Origin: Stenotrophomonas pavanii
GTDB taxonomy: Bacteria > Pseudomonadota > Gammaproteobacteria > Xanthomonadales > Xanthomonadaceae
Direction: 5' to 3'
NCBI RefSeq assembly: GCF_900101175.1
Contig: NZ_FNFQ01000012.1
Location: 1-64,000 of the forward strand
DNA: 64,000 nt
Positions 11,894 to 21,808 of the stretch are shown one piece after another. The notes beneath the pieces are model-generated. The model saw only the letters and a list, made by a program, of their open reading frames with translations. It did not search any database and was not told the origin of the DNA. Positions within the stretch are counted from its first letter, which is position 1. Every line of letters begins with the position of its first letter. The position numbers and the translations under genes are program-made.

Positions 11894-11995
11894 TCAGGGG
11901 AAAGCGGTGGAGGAGGCACCATGCGCCGCACAGGCACAGCCACCACGAGGTGTCGTGGCGGTGCTGCTCCAGGTGTTGACGTTGGCGGAGTTCAT
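11894..11995 (-). CDS. Candidate 33-codon ORF between attenuator and ilvC
   Basis: An ATG at 11995 opens 33 codons rich in Thr, Ala, Ser and Cys (for example the segment [11 protein letters not shown]), ending in a TGA that abuts the base of the second hairpin. There is no convincing Shine-Dalgarno; the nearest purine block, AGGACC, is 26 bp away. It lacks branched-chain control codons. It is listed only because its stop lies exactly against the hairpin. It could well be untranslated leader RNA. Confidence 0.2.
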   Translation of the reverse strand: MNSANVNTWSSTATTPRGGCACAAHGASSTAFP

Positions 11996-12029
11996 GGTGG
12001 TTGCGTCTGAAACCAGGTCCTGAAATGAA

Positions 12030-12059
12030 AAAACCCGCACCGGGGCGGGTGCGGGTTTT
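12030..12059 (-). terminator. ilv operon attenuator terminator
   Basis: A perfect 12-bp stem (AAAACCCGCACC with its complement, loop CGCCCC on the minus strand) is followed by TTTTTTCATTT, so it is a strong intrinsic terminator. Its 5' arm CCCGCACC (12055-12048) is also the exact complement of GGTGCGGG at 12107-12100 inside the leader peptide gene. That gives a mutually exclusive 8-bp antiterminator. The geometry matches classical amino-acid attenuation. Confidence 0.85.
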
Positions 12060-12083
12060 GATGAGTTCCGGTGTATCTGCTGC

Positions 12084-12212
12084 TTACACGCTGGCTCGTC
12101 CCGCACCTGTTGGCTGGGTAATAAGTACGAGCACAAGAATCGAACGCAGCGAGGCGGCGCCGGTGGCGGCGGCTTCGATGTGGGTTCGCGGTGGCGTGTT
12201 GTGATGCAACAT
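12084..12212 (-). CDS. ilv leader peptide
   Basis: This 42-residue ORF is too short for ordinary gene calling. It starts at ATG 12212 and ends at TAA 12084. Residues 25-31 read I-L-V-L-V-L-I, encoded by ATT CTT GTG CTC GTA CTT ATT; most of these codons are rare in this GC-rich genome, which should sharpen ribosome stalling. The terminator follows 25 bp after the stop. A ribosome stalled on the control codons leaves GGTGCGGG (12107-12100) free to pair with the terminator's 5' arm, whereas one reaching the stop masks it. No Shine-Dalgarno is visible, and the likely transcription start lies within a few bases of the ATG, so translation may be leaderless. Confidence 0.8.
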   Translation of the reverse strand: MLHHNTPPRTHIEAAATGAASLRSILVLVLITQPTGAGRASV

Positions 12213-12220
12213 GTGATCGA

Positions 12221-12249
12221 GAGAAACACAGCCGTTTTGGCGGTGTCAA
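12221..12249 (-). promoter_or_regulatory. Putative ilv operon promoter
   Basis: A consensus -35 hexamer TTGACA lies at 12249-12244 on the minus strand. Seventeen bases on is a weak T-rich -10 (TTTCTC, overlapping TGTGTT). Transcription would start at or very near the leader ATG at 12212. The ggt gene diverges on the other side. Confidence 0.5.
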
Positions 12250-12501
12250 CCCTCGCGGCAGAATTTTTCAAGGTTTCGGCTGCATCCGGCGCAATCGCTT
12301 GTGGCGCAAGGATGGTTGCCGCTGAAAGTGTTTCGGTGAACCCGAATTCACTCCTTTCAGGGCGGTTTTTGCGCGGAATCCGGCGGCTTTCTGCCTTGGT
12401 CTGCATCCACCCCGGGATCAACGTCCATGACCTCTGCCCGATACCGCAGGGAGGTCGCAGCGGCGAAGATCAGGGGATCACCCTTCCATCGGAACCCGAC
12501 C

Positions 12502-14220
12502 GTGTCCCGACGCCTTGCCCGATCCCTGCTGGCCGCCGCCGTGCTGGCCGCCGTGCCCGCATTGTCCCTCGCCGCCGACCGCATCACCGGCCACACCTTC
12601 GCCACCCGTTCGGAGGTGATCGCCCCGCATGCGATGGCCGCCACCTCGCAGCCGCTGGCCACCCAGATCGCGCTGGACGTGATGAAGGGGGGGGGTTCGG
12701 CGGTGGACGCGGCGATTGCCGCCAACGCGGCGCTTGGCCTGATGGAGCCGACCGGCAATGGCATCGGCGGCGACCTGTTCGCCATCGTCTGGGACCCGAA
12801 GACACAGAAGCTCTATGGCTACAACGGATCGGGCCGCTCGCCGAAGTCGCTCACCCTGGCCGAGTTCCAGCGCCGTGGCCTGAAGGACATCCCGGCCACC
12901 GGCCCGTTGCCGGTGTCGGTGCCCGGTGCCGTCGACGGCTGGTTTGCCCTGCACGGCCGCTTCGGCCGCAAGCCGATGGCCGACAACCTGGCGCCGGCCA
13001 TCCGTTACGCCCGCGAAGGCCACCCGGTGGCCGAAGTGATCGCCTACTACTGGGACCGCTCGGTGCCGAAGCTGTCGCAGTACCCGGGCTTCAAGGAGCA
13101 GTTCACGATCAACGGCCACGCCCCGCGCAAGGGCGAGATGTGGAAGAACCCGAACCTGGCCAGCACGCTGCAGAAGATCGCCGACGGCGGGCGCGACGCC
13201 TTCTACAAGGGCGACATCGCCCGCACCATCGGTGACTACTTCAAGGCCAACGGTGGCTACCTGAGCTACCAGGACATGGCCGATCACCAGGGTGAATGGG
13301 TCGAGCCGGTCAGCAGCAACTACCGTGGCTACGACGTCTGGGAGCTGCCGCCGAACAGCCAGGGCATCGCTGCGCTGCAGATCCTCAACGTGCTGGAAGG
13401 CTACGATTTCTCGAAGATCCCGTTCGGCTCACCCGAGCACGTGCACCTGTTCGTTGAAGCGAAGAAGCTGGCCTTCGCCGACCGTGCGCGCTTCTATGCC
13501 GACATGGCGTTCCAGCCGGCACCCGTGCAGAAGCTGATCTCCAAGGAGTACGCCGCGCAGCGCCGCGCGCTGATCTCGATGGACAAGGCGTTGAAGGAAG
13601 TACAGCCGGGCACGCCGAAGCAGCTGGAGGAGGGCGACACGATCTACATGACCGTGGCCGACGCCGACGGCATGATGGTGTCACTGATCCAGTCCAACTA
13701 CCGCGGCATGGGCAGCGGCATGGCGCCGCCGGGGCTGGGCTTCATCCTGCAGGATCGTGGCGAGATGTTCGTGCTGCAGAAGAACCATCCCAACGGCTAT
13801 GCCCCGGGCAAGCGCCCGTTCCAGACCATCATCCCGGCCTTCATCACCAAGGGCGGCAAGCCGTATGCCAGCTTCGGCGTGATGGGGGGTGCGATGCAGC
13901 CGCAGGGGCACGCGCAGATCGTGATGAACCTGGTCGACTTCGGCATGAACCTGCAGGAGGCCGGCGACGCACCGCGGATCCAGCATGAAGGTTCGACCGA
14001 GCCGACCGGGCAGGCCACGGCGATGACCGACGGTGGTGAAGTGAACCTGGAAACCGGCTTCCCGTATGAAACCGTGCGTGCGTTGATGCGCAAGGGGCAT
14101 CGCATCGTGTTCGCCGATGGTCCGTATGGCGGGTACCAGGCGATCATGCGCGATCCGGAGACCGGGGTTTACTACGGGGCTTCGGAGAGCCGCAAGGATG
14201 GGCAGGCGGCGGGGTATTGA
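12502..14220 (+). CDS. ggt: Gamma-glutamyltransferase
   Basis: This exported enzyme cleaves or transfers the gamma-glutamyl group of glutathione. From the GTG at 12502 it has 572 residues with an RR-containing signal peptide ending near ALSLAAD. An upstream ATG (12427) would add 25 residues, so the start is uncertain. GGSAVDAAIAANAALG and GNGIGGD are family motifs. The autoprocessing nucleophile is Thr380 in EEGDTIYMTV, so maturation would give heavy and light chains. The tail motif PxPRIQHEG-like segment and MQPQGHAQI are present. A run of nine G residues (12687-12695) lies inside the GGG codons before SAVDA. Confidence 0.93.
   Translation: MSRRLARSLLAAAVLAAVPALSLAADRITGHTFATRSEVIAPHAMAATSQPLATQIALDVMKGGGSAVDAAIAANAALGLMEPTGNGIGGDLFAIVWDPKTQKLYGYNGSGRSPKSLTLAEFQRRGLKDIPATGPLPVSVPGAVDGWFALHGRFGRKPMADNLAPAIRYAREGHPVAEVIAYYWDRSVPKLSQYPGFKEQFTINGHAPRKGEMWKNPNLASTLQKIADGGRDAFYKGDIARTIGDYFKANGGYLSYQDMADHQGEWVEPVSSNYRGYDVWELPPNSQGIAALQILNVLEGYDFSKIPFGSPEHVHLFVEAKKLAFADRARFYADMAFQPAPVQKLISKEYAAQRRALISMDKALKEVQPGTPKQLEEGDTIYMTVADADGMMVSLIQSNYRGMGSGMAPPGLGFILQDRGEMFVLQKNHPNGYAPGKRPFQTIIPAFITKGGKPYASFGVMGGAMQPQGHAQIVMNLVDFGMNLQEAGDAPRIQHEGSTEPTGQATAMTDGGEVNLETGFPYETVRALMRKGHRIVFADGPYGGYQAIMRDPETGVYYGASESRKDGQAAGY
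12687..12695 (+). repeat. G9 homopolymer inside ggt
   Basis: Nine consecutive G residues encode three glycines ahead of SAVDA. Loss or gain of one G would frameshift ggt about 65 codons after the start. The published-type family sequence reads through in the present frame, so this copy is in the ON state. Confidence 0.9.
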
Positions 14221-14477
14221 GGTTTCCCGGCCAACGGGCTGAGCCCCCTCTGCGGTGGGTTCAGAAGCGGAATAGCTTGTTGGGCCGGGTGGGTAGGCTG
14301 TTCGGGGGACGCCGCAAGTACGTCCTTGTAGGCTTGGCAGCCGCATCCATGCGGCTGACACCCCCGCCCAGCCCACCCACACCGCCCCACCCAACCAGCA
14401 GAAACCCGGAGCCGCCTTTGAATTTGACCTTGGCCCTTGCCTGGAAAAGCAGTGCAGCCGCAGGCTGCAAAACCCCC
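14221..14477. other. Convergent ggt/BCCT intergenic region with a GTAG-type hairpin
   Basis: This 257-bp gap between two convergent genes contains a GTAG-tagged hairpin at 14328-14358 (10-bp-class arms CAGCCGCAT / ATGCGGCTG). It is related to the SMAG repeats but diverged in the left part. The rest is GC-rich without a credible ORF, although several antisense frames cross it. Confidence 0.5.
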
Positions 14478-16055
14478 TCAATCCCGATCCTGCGCGCGCG
14501 CGGCCTCCGCCTGCGTCTCCTCCTGCGCCGCCATCTCGCGTGCGATCCACGCATCGATCATGTGCCGCTGACGCTGCGCTTGGCGTCGCTCACGCGTGTA
14601 TTCCTGGTCCAGCACCCGGTACAGCGACACCATCACCAGCACCATCAGCAGCGCGAACGGCAACGCCGCGATCGTGATCATGCCCTGCAGCGCATCCAGT
14701 CCTCCGGCCAGCAGCAGTGCACCGGCAATCAGCGCCACGCCCACACCCCAGGCCAGCTTGCGCTTGGACGGTGGGTCACCAGCTTCATCGGTGGACATGC
14801 TGGCCAGCACCAGTACCGCCGAGTCGGCCGACGTCACGAAGAAGATCATCAACAGCACCAGCGCGATGCACGACAGCAGCAACGGCAGCGGCATGCTGTC
14901 GAACATCGTGAACAGCACCGTCTCATAGCCATTGCCCAGTGCCTGCACCAGGTCGGCCTGGCCGAAGATCTGCATCCAGATTGCGGTGCCGCCGAACACC
15001 GAGAACCAGAAGAAGCCCAGCAGCGTTGGGGCCAGCACCACGCCGATCACGAACTCGCGCACGCTGCGCCCGCGCGAAATGCGCGCGATGAACGAACCGA
15101 CGAACGGTGCCCAGGAAATCCACCAGGCCCAGTAGAAGATCGTCCAGTCGGCCACCCAGGTGCTGGATGAGAACGGCGACATGCGCAGGCTCATCGTCAC
15201 CAGTTGGTTGAGGTAGGAGCCGAGCGTGGTGGTGAACGTGTTGAAGATCGCGCCGGTCGGGCCCAGCACCAGCACCAGCAGCAACAGCACGGCCGCCAGG
15301 GCCAGGTTGAAGTTGGACAGCCATTTGACGCCGCGGTCGACGCCGCTGAGCGTGGAGGCCATGTACAGCACGAAGGCCACTGCGATGATCACCAGCTGCA
15401 GCGTGGGGCCGGCGTGCAGGCCGAATACGCGCTCCATGCCCGCGGCGATCTGAATGGTGCCGAAACCCAGCGTGGTGGCAACACCGATCGCGGTGGCGAC
15501 GACAGCGGCGATGTTGACCACGCGGCCGATCCAGCCGCGGTGGTGGCGGCCGATGATCGGCTGCAGCATGTCACTGACCAGGCCGCGACCATTGCGGTTG
15601 AACTGGAACCAGGCCATTGCCAGGCCGATCAACGCGTAGATCGCCCAGGGGTGCAGGCCCCAATGGAAGAACGCGTAGCGCATCGATGCACGCGCAGCGT
15701 CCATGCTCTCCGGCGCCAGTCCCTCCGGTGGCTTGCTGAAGTGCGAAATGGGCTCGGCGGCGCCCCAGAACACCAGGCCGATGCCCATGCCGGCGGCGAA
15801 CAGCATCGACATCCAGCTGGCCCGCGAGAACTCCGGCTCGGCGTCTTCGCCGCCGATGCGCAGATTGCCGAAGCGGCCAAAGGCCAGGTACATCAGGAAC
15901 ACCAGGGCCAGGAACACGACCAGCAGGTAGAGCCAGCCGATGCCACGGATTAGTTCGCCGAGGATGCTCTGCACCACGGCGTTGAAGGGGCCGGGGGCGA
16001 TGCCGGCGAGCAGCACCAGCAGCAGGACCAGTGCGATGGAAACGCGAAACACCAT
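14478..16055 (-). CDS. BCCT-family betaine/choline/carnitine transporter
   Basis: This 525-residue, ~12-TM secondary transporter imports quaternary ammonium osmolytes or related compounds. It carries the family's tryptophan-rich segment (FYWAWWISWAPFVG) followed by FIARISRGRSVREF, and GMGIGLVFWGAAEP in an early helix. The C-terminal tail after the last helix is charged and Gln/Arg/Glu-rich, as in osmosensing members. GGAG lies 10 bp before the ATG at 16055. The frame upstream of it is not homologous. Whether it is Na+- or H+-coupled, and which substrate it takes, cannot be decided. Confidence 0.93.
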   Translation of the reverse strand: MVFRVSIALVLLLVLLAGIAPGPFNAVVQSILGELIRGIGWLYLLVVFLALVFLMYLAFGRFGNLRIGGEDAEPEFSRASWMSMLFAAGMGIGLVFWGAAEPISHFSKPPEGLAPESMDAARASMRYAFFHWGLHPWAIYALIGLAMAWFQFNRNGRGLVSDMLQPIIGRHHRGWIGRVVNIAAVVATAIGVATTLGFGTIQIAAGMERVFGLHAGPTLQLVIIAVAFVLYMASTLSGVDRGVKWLSNFNLALAAVLLLLVLVLGPTGAIFNTFTTTLGSYLNQLVTMSLRMSPFSSSTWVADWTIFYWAWWISWAPFVGSFIARISRGRSVREFVIGVVLAPTLLGFFWFSVFGGTAIWMQIFGQADLVQALGNGYETVLFTMFDSMPLPLLLSCIALVLLMIFFVTSADSAVLVLASMSTDEAGDPPSKRKLAWGVGVALIAGALLLAGGLDALQGMITIAALPFALLMVLVMVSLYRVLDQEYTRERRQAQRQRHMIDAWIAREMAAQEETQAEAARAQDRD

Positions 16056-16326
16056 GAAGGAGCTTCTCCGATCAAGGGGATTGAGGGGAGCGAGCAGAGC
16101 TTGCAGCGGGGGGCCGGCGGCGTGCAGCACGGACCGGGCAGGGACCGCAGGGGCGGCGAGGGAAGCATCGGTCGCAGCGACACGATGGGCGTGCACGTTA
16201 CTGAACGCGACGTCATGGTTCTGTTAACGGGCAGCGATCAGGGGCAGATCCGCTTCCCGCAGGAAAACGGAGCTGACCCCGCAGGCAACGCCGGAGGCGG
16301 GCGGTCTATGCTCTAATGCACGCCAA
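16056..16326. other. Intergenic region between the BCCT gene and the TPP riboswitch
   Basis: This 271-bp divergent promoter region must hold the promoters of the transporter (minus) and of thiC (plus). A TATGCTCTAAT block at 16307-16317 is the best -10 candidate for thiC, about 10 bp before the riboswitch stem. No gene is recognised. Confidence 0.5.
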
Positions 16327-18352
<2,026 letters not shown>

Positions 18353-18365
18353 TGCGGAAACGGGG

Positions 18366-18388
18366 TGCCGGCCAGCGGCCGGCACTAC
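18366..18388 (-). repeat. SMAG repeat after thiC
   Basis: TGCCGGCC-AGC-GGCCGGCA followed by CTAC, so the GTAG tag lies on the minus strand. It lies 14 bp after the thiC stop and may serve as transcript 3' end protection. Confidence 0.85.
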
Positions 18389-18444
18389 CGCTCATCACGC
18401 CGCGCCCGGCTATTCTCCGCCCATCACCCAGGGGAATGCACGCC

Positions 18445-19116
18445 ATGCCCGTTGCGATCACCACCCGTTGGCTGGCCATTGCCCGCCGTCATCCCTCGGC
18501 CTGGTTGCTGGGCGCGCAGTTGCTGGCGGTGCTGCTGTACCCCGCGCTGGATGACACCGCCGCCGGCCGCGCGGCACTGGGCATGTTCGGCATGGCGGTT
18601 CTCGGCCTGGCGCTGTGGGTGGTCCAGCGCAGCCCGCTGGGTACCTGGCTGGCACTGTTGCTGGCCATTCCGTCGGTGGTGTTTTCGCTGGCCGGTGCGC
18701 TGCTCGACCGCACCACGCTGCTGACCACCGCGCAGTTGCTGGAAAGCCTGCTGTACTTCTATACGGCCGGCGCACTGATCGCCTACATGCTCCAGGACCA
18801 CAAGGTCACCCGTGACGAGCTGTTCGCCGCCGGCGCGACCTTTACGCTGCTGGCGTGGGCGTTCGCCTTCGCATTCGCGGTGTGCCAGCAGTGGTATCCA
18901 GGCAGTTTCCACGGCTCCAGTGGTGGTGCGCAGCGCAGTTGGATGGAGCTGCTTTATCTGAGCTTCAGCTTGCTCTCCGGCGTCGGTCTGAGTGACGTCG
19001 TGCCACTGCATCCGCAGGCACGTGCACTGGTCATGCTGGAGCAGTTTTCCGGCGTGATGTACGTCGCTTTGGTGGTTTCGCGACTGGTCGGACTGACCAT
19101 GTTGCGGCGTGTATGA
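18445..19116 (+). CDS. Ion-channel-like membrane protein (Ion_trans_2 type)
   Basis: This 223-residue integral membrane protein has about six hydrophobic segments. Near residue 180 a pore-loop-like stretch (YLSFSLLSGVGLSDVVP) resembles the TVGYGD filter of two-TM K+ channels but lacks its canonical signature. AGGGG sits 10 bp before the ATG at 18445, whereas the ATG at 18436 is too close to it. No cytosolic ligand domain follows. The ion and gating signal are unknown. Confidence 0.8.
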   Translation: MPVAITTRWLAIARRHPSAWLLGAQLLAVLLYPALDDTAAGRAALGMFGMAVLGLALWVVQRSPLGTWLALLLAIPSVVFSLAGALLDRTTLLTTAQLLESLLYFYTAGALIAYMLQDHKVTRDELFAAGATFTLLAWAFAFAFAVCQQWYPGSFHGSSGGAQRSWMELLYLSFSLLSGVGLSDVVPLHPQARALVMLEQFSGVMYVALVVSRLVGLTMLRRV

Positions 19117-19137
19117 AAATGAACGCCAGATAAAAAT

Positions 19138-19159
19138 TTCGCGCCCAAAAGGGCGCGAA
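19138..19159. terminator. Hairpin after the ion-channel gene
   Basis: A 9-bp perfect stem (TTCGCGCCC, loop AAAA, GGGCGCGAA) lies 21 bp after the stop codon. The T-rich tract (ATTTTTATC) is on the minus-strand side, so as a classical terminator it works best leftward. For the plus-strand gene it may only stabilise the 3' end. Confidence 0.5.
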
Positions 19160-19374
19160 TGGTGTCGCGAATTATGTGAATGCGTCGGCGAGAGAGAGCC
19201 TGATGTCGACCACGCGATAGGCGAGGTAACCGGCATAGGCTAGTATTCGCGCGCTCGATTGTTTTTGCGGTATGCGCCGATGCTTTGTGCGGAGTCTGGC
19301 TTTTCGCTGTTCCCAGGACGGGGCGGTATCGAAGGCAAACGCTGCCCGGGACTGTCTCTACTGTGTAGCAGAAA

Positions 19375-21693
19375 ATGAACAGCAGCGAAATCCAGCCACC
19401 TGTATCCGACCGGATACGGATAGGAGAGTGCACCGTCACTCTGTCCTCGCGTGAGGTCGAGGTCGTCGGTGCGCGTCGTGCGCGCCGGCTGACGCCGAAA
19501 GCGCTGGGTGTGCTGCGCGTGCTGCTGCGGCAGCCGGGGCGCGTGGTGACCCGCGATGAACTGTTCGCGGAAGTGTGGCCGGACACGCTGCCGACCAACG
19601 ATGTGCTCACCCAGGCTGTCACCCAGTTGCGCAAGGCGTTCAGCAACGACGACGGCAACGGGCAGGCCTATATCGAAACCATCGCCAAGACCGGCTACCG
19701 GCTGCGGGTGCCGGTGCAGGTGCTGGACGATGCCGGGCCTGCGGCCGCAGTCGCGGCTGAGGACGAAGACCTGGCCGTGCAGCCGGAGACTGCTGCTGCG
19801 TTGCCCGCGCATGCAGAGGGCGCGCGTCGTCGCTGGCGCCATGTCCGCCGTCGCGTGCTGCTGGCACTGGGCCTGGTGATGCTGGCGTTGCTGCTGGTGC
19901 TCACCGCGCTGTTGCTGCGTCGGGCGCCGGCCAGCAGTTCGGCGGTAGAGGCTGCCGTGGAAAACGGCACGCGGGTGATCGGCAGCCCCCAGCGTCCGTA
20001 TCGGTTGATCACCGCGACCAGCGGCTTTGAAACCTATCCCACGCTGTCACCGGACGGTTCGCTGGTGGCCTATGAAGGGGCCAACGAAGACGGCAACGGT
20101 GGTGGCGCGATCAAGGTGCAGACCTCCGGCAACGCGCCGGCGCGCCAGTTGTTGGTTCCCCCGGCCGGTGCGGTCGATCGCTTCCCGAACTGGTCGCCGG
20201 ATGGTCGTGAGATCGCCTTTGCGCGGTTCTCCGCCGACGGTGGCTGCCAGGTGCTGATCGCCAGCGCCACCGGCGGCGCGCTGCGCCAGGCCACCCGCTG
20301 CGATGGCACTGAACTGCTCAGCTTCGACTGGACGCCTGATGGGCGTGGCCTGGTGTTCGGCAGCATGGTCGGGCGCTATGCACACCGTGGCATCCGCGTG
20401 CTGGACCTGGCCAGTGGCCAGTGGCGGGCGCTGGCGTACAGCGTCGACGAGGATGACTTCGACTACGCGCCGCGCTATTCGCCCGACGGGCAATGGCTGG
20501 TGTTCGTGCGCAATCCGCAGCTCGGTGATCTGTGGCGGGTGCCCGCTGCGGGGGGCACGCCGGAGCAGTTGACCAACGAAGCGGCCGAGCTGCGTGGCTG
20601 GGCCTGGCTGGACGACGGCCGCACCATCGTGTTCGGCCGTCGCGTCGACAGCGAAGCCCGGCTCTATTACCTGGATGTGGAGCGGCACACGCTGCGCGAT
20701 GCCGGCCTGGATGATGCGCAATGGCCGGCCGTGTCACGACGCGGTGGCATGCTGGCCTTCGTTCACCGGCGCGCACAGTTCGGCGTGTTCAAGGTGCCCA
20801 TGCAGGGCAGCGGCGCGCCCGAGCGCCTGTTTGCCTCCAGCGGCCGCGATGGGCAGCCGATGGCAGCGCCCGATGGGCGCCAGCTGGTCTTTACCTCCGA
20901 TCGCTCCGGCAGCTTCGCGCTGTGGTGGGCGGACATGCAGCGGCCCGATTCGCTGCGTCCCATCGAAGGCCTGCGGCCCGAAGCGCGGCAGGCACCGGAC
21001 TGGTCGGCCGACAGCCGTCGGCTGCTGGTGGTCGGCCGCGATGCGCATGGGCGGACCGTGGTCTACGAGATCGCGCCACGCGATGAACGCCTGCAACCGC
21101 TGCCGGTGCCGGCCGAACAGCCGCTGCAGGCGCTGTATGGCGCGGCGCCGGAGCAGCTGTTCGTGGTCGAACGCGATGCCGACCAGCGCACCCGGTTGAG
21201 CCTGTATGACCGCAGCGCCCAGCCGTGGCGGCGGCTGGCCAGCATCGACGGGGTGTCGCAGGCGCGCTTCGACCGCAACAGCGGCCGGGTGTTGTTCACC
21301 CGCCTGGCGGCCGGGGGACTGTGGTCGGTGGACGCAGGATTGTCGCCGGCCAGCGTGCAGCAGATCAGCGATGACCGGCCCAGCCGCTGGCGATACCGGG
21401 CCTGGACGGTGGCCGGCAACAACGGCATCGGCTACCTCGGTACCTCGACCACGTGTGGCACCACCTTCGTGCGCATCCAGCCCGGCCACGAAGAGCCGGA
21501 ACGCTGCCTGGACGCCGAACGGCTCAGTGCCGGCAACGGGCTCAGCGCCAGCGCGGATGGGCGTGACCTGTTCGTGGCGATGGCGGTCAGTGATGGCGCC
21601 GACATCGGCGTGATGCGGTTGCCCGAGCGCCCTCCCGCGCTGTTCCCGGCGTTCTCCAAGTTGTTGTTGTTCAAGGGAAATGGACCTTCGTAA
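19375..21693 (+). CDS. Membrane-bound winged-helix regulator with periplasmic beta-propeller (CadC-like)
   Basis: This 772-residue protein has three parts. Residues ~10-105 are an OmpR/PhoB-type winged helix (LTPKALGVLRVLLRQPGRVVTRDEL, then the family block YIETIAKTGYRLRV). Residues ~159-183 form one transmembrane helix. The rest is a periplasmic TolB/PD40-type propeller with repeated SPDG-type blades (TLSPDGSLVAYEG, NWSPDGREIAFAR, DWTPDGRGLVFG, RYSPDGQWLVFV). It fits the ToxR/CadC class, which senses outside signals and binds DNA directly. Likely targets are the adjacent AraC and TonB-receptor genes; 11-bp tandem repeats follow its stop. Confidence 0.9.
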   Translation: MNSSEIQPPVSDRIRIGECTVTLSSREVEVVGARRARRLTPKALGVLRVLLRQPGRVVTRDELFAEVWPDTLPTNDVLTQAVTQLRKAFSNDDGNGQAYIETIAKTGYRLRVPVQVLDDAGPAAAVAAEDEDLAVQPETAAALPAHAEGARRRWRHVRRRVLLALGLVMLALLLVLTALLLRRAPASSSAVEAAVENGTRVIGSPQRPYRLITATSGFETYPTLSPDGSLVAYEGANEDGNGGGAIKVQTSGNAPARQLLVPPAGAVDRFPNWSPDGREIAFARFSADGGCQVLIASATGGALRQATRCDGTELLSFDWTPDGRGLVFGSMVGRYAHRGIRVLDLASGQWRALAYSVDEDDFDYAPRYSPDGQWLVFVRNPQLGDLWRVPAAGGTPEQLTNEAAELRGWAWLDDGRTIVFGRRVDSEARLYYLDVERHTLRDAGLDDAQWPAVSRRGGMLAFVHRRAQFGVFKVPMQGSGAPERLFASSGRDGQPMAAPDGRQLVFTSDRSGSFALWWADMQRPDSLRPIEGLRPEARQAPDWSADSRRLLVVGRDAHGRTVVYEIAPRDERLQPLPVPAEQPLQALYGAAPEQLFVVERDADQRTRLSLYDRSAQPWRRLASIDGVSQARFDRNSGRVLFTRLAAGGLWSVDAGLSPASVQQISDDRPSRWRYRAWTVAGNNGIGYLGTSTTCGTTFVRIQPGHEEPERCLDAERLSAGNGLSASADGRDLFVAMAVSDGADIGVMRLPERPPALFPAFSKLLLFKGNGPS

Positions 21694-21698
21694 TTTCT

Positions 21699-21731
21699 TC
21701 GTCGCGATCTCGTGGCGATTTCGTGGCGATC
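21699..21731 (+). repeat. Three tandem 11-bp repeats upstream of the AraC gene
   Basis: Units TCGTCGCGATC, TCGTGGCGATT and TCGTGGCGATC run head-to-tail, followed by a partial TCGT. The 11-bp period is about one helical turn, so proteins bound to each unit would face the same side. It lies 6 bp after the winged-helix gene and 78 bp before the AraC gene, and is a plausible operator array. Confidence 0.6.
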
Positions 21732-21808
21732 TCGTCTGACTTTCCTGACGCGGTGCCGCCTCATTTGGCAAAACGGAGGCCTGTACTAGGCAAATCCGTG
21801 GTGCCCCC

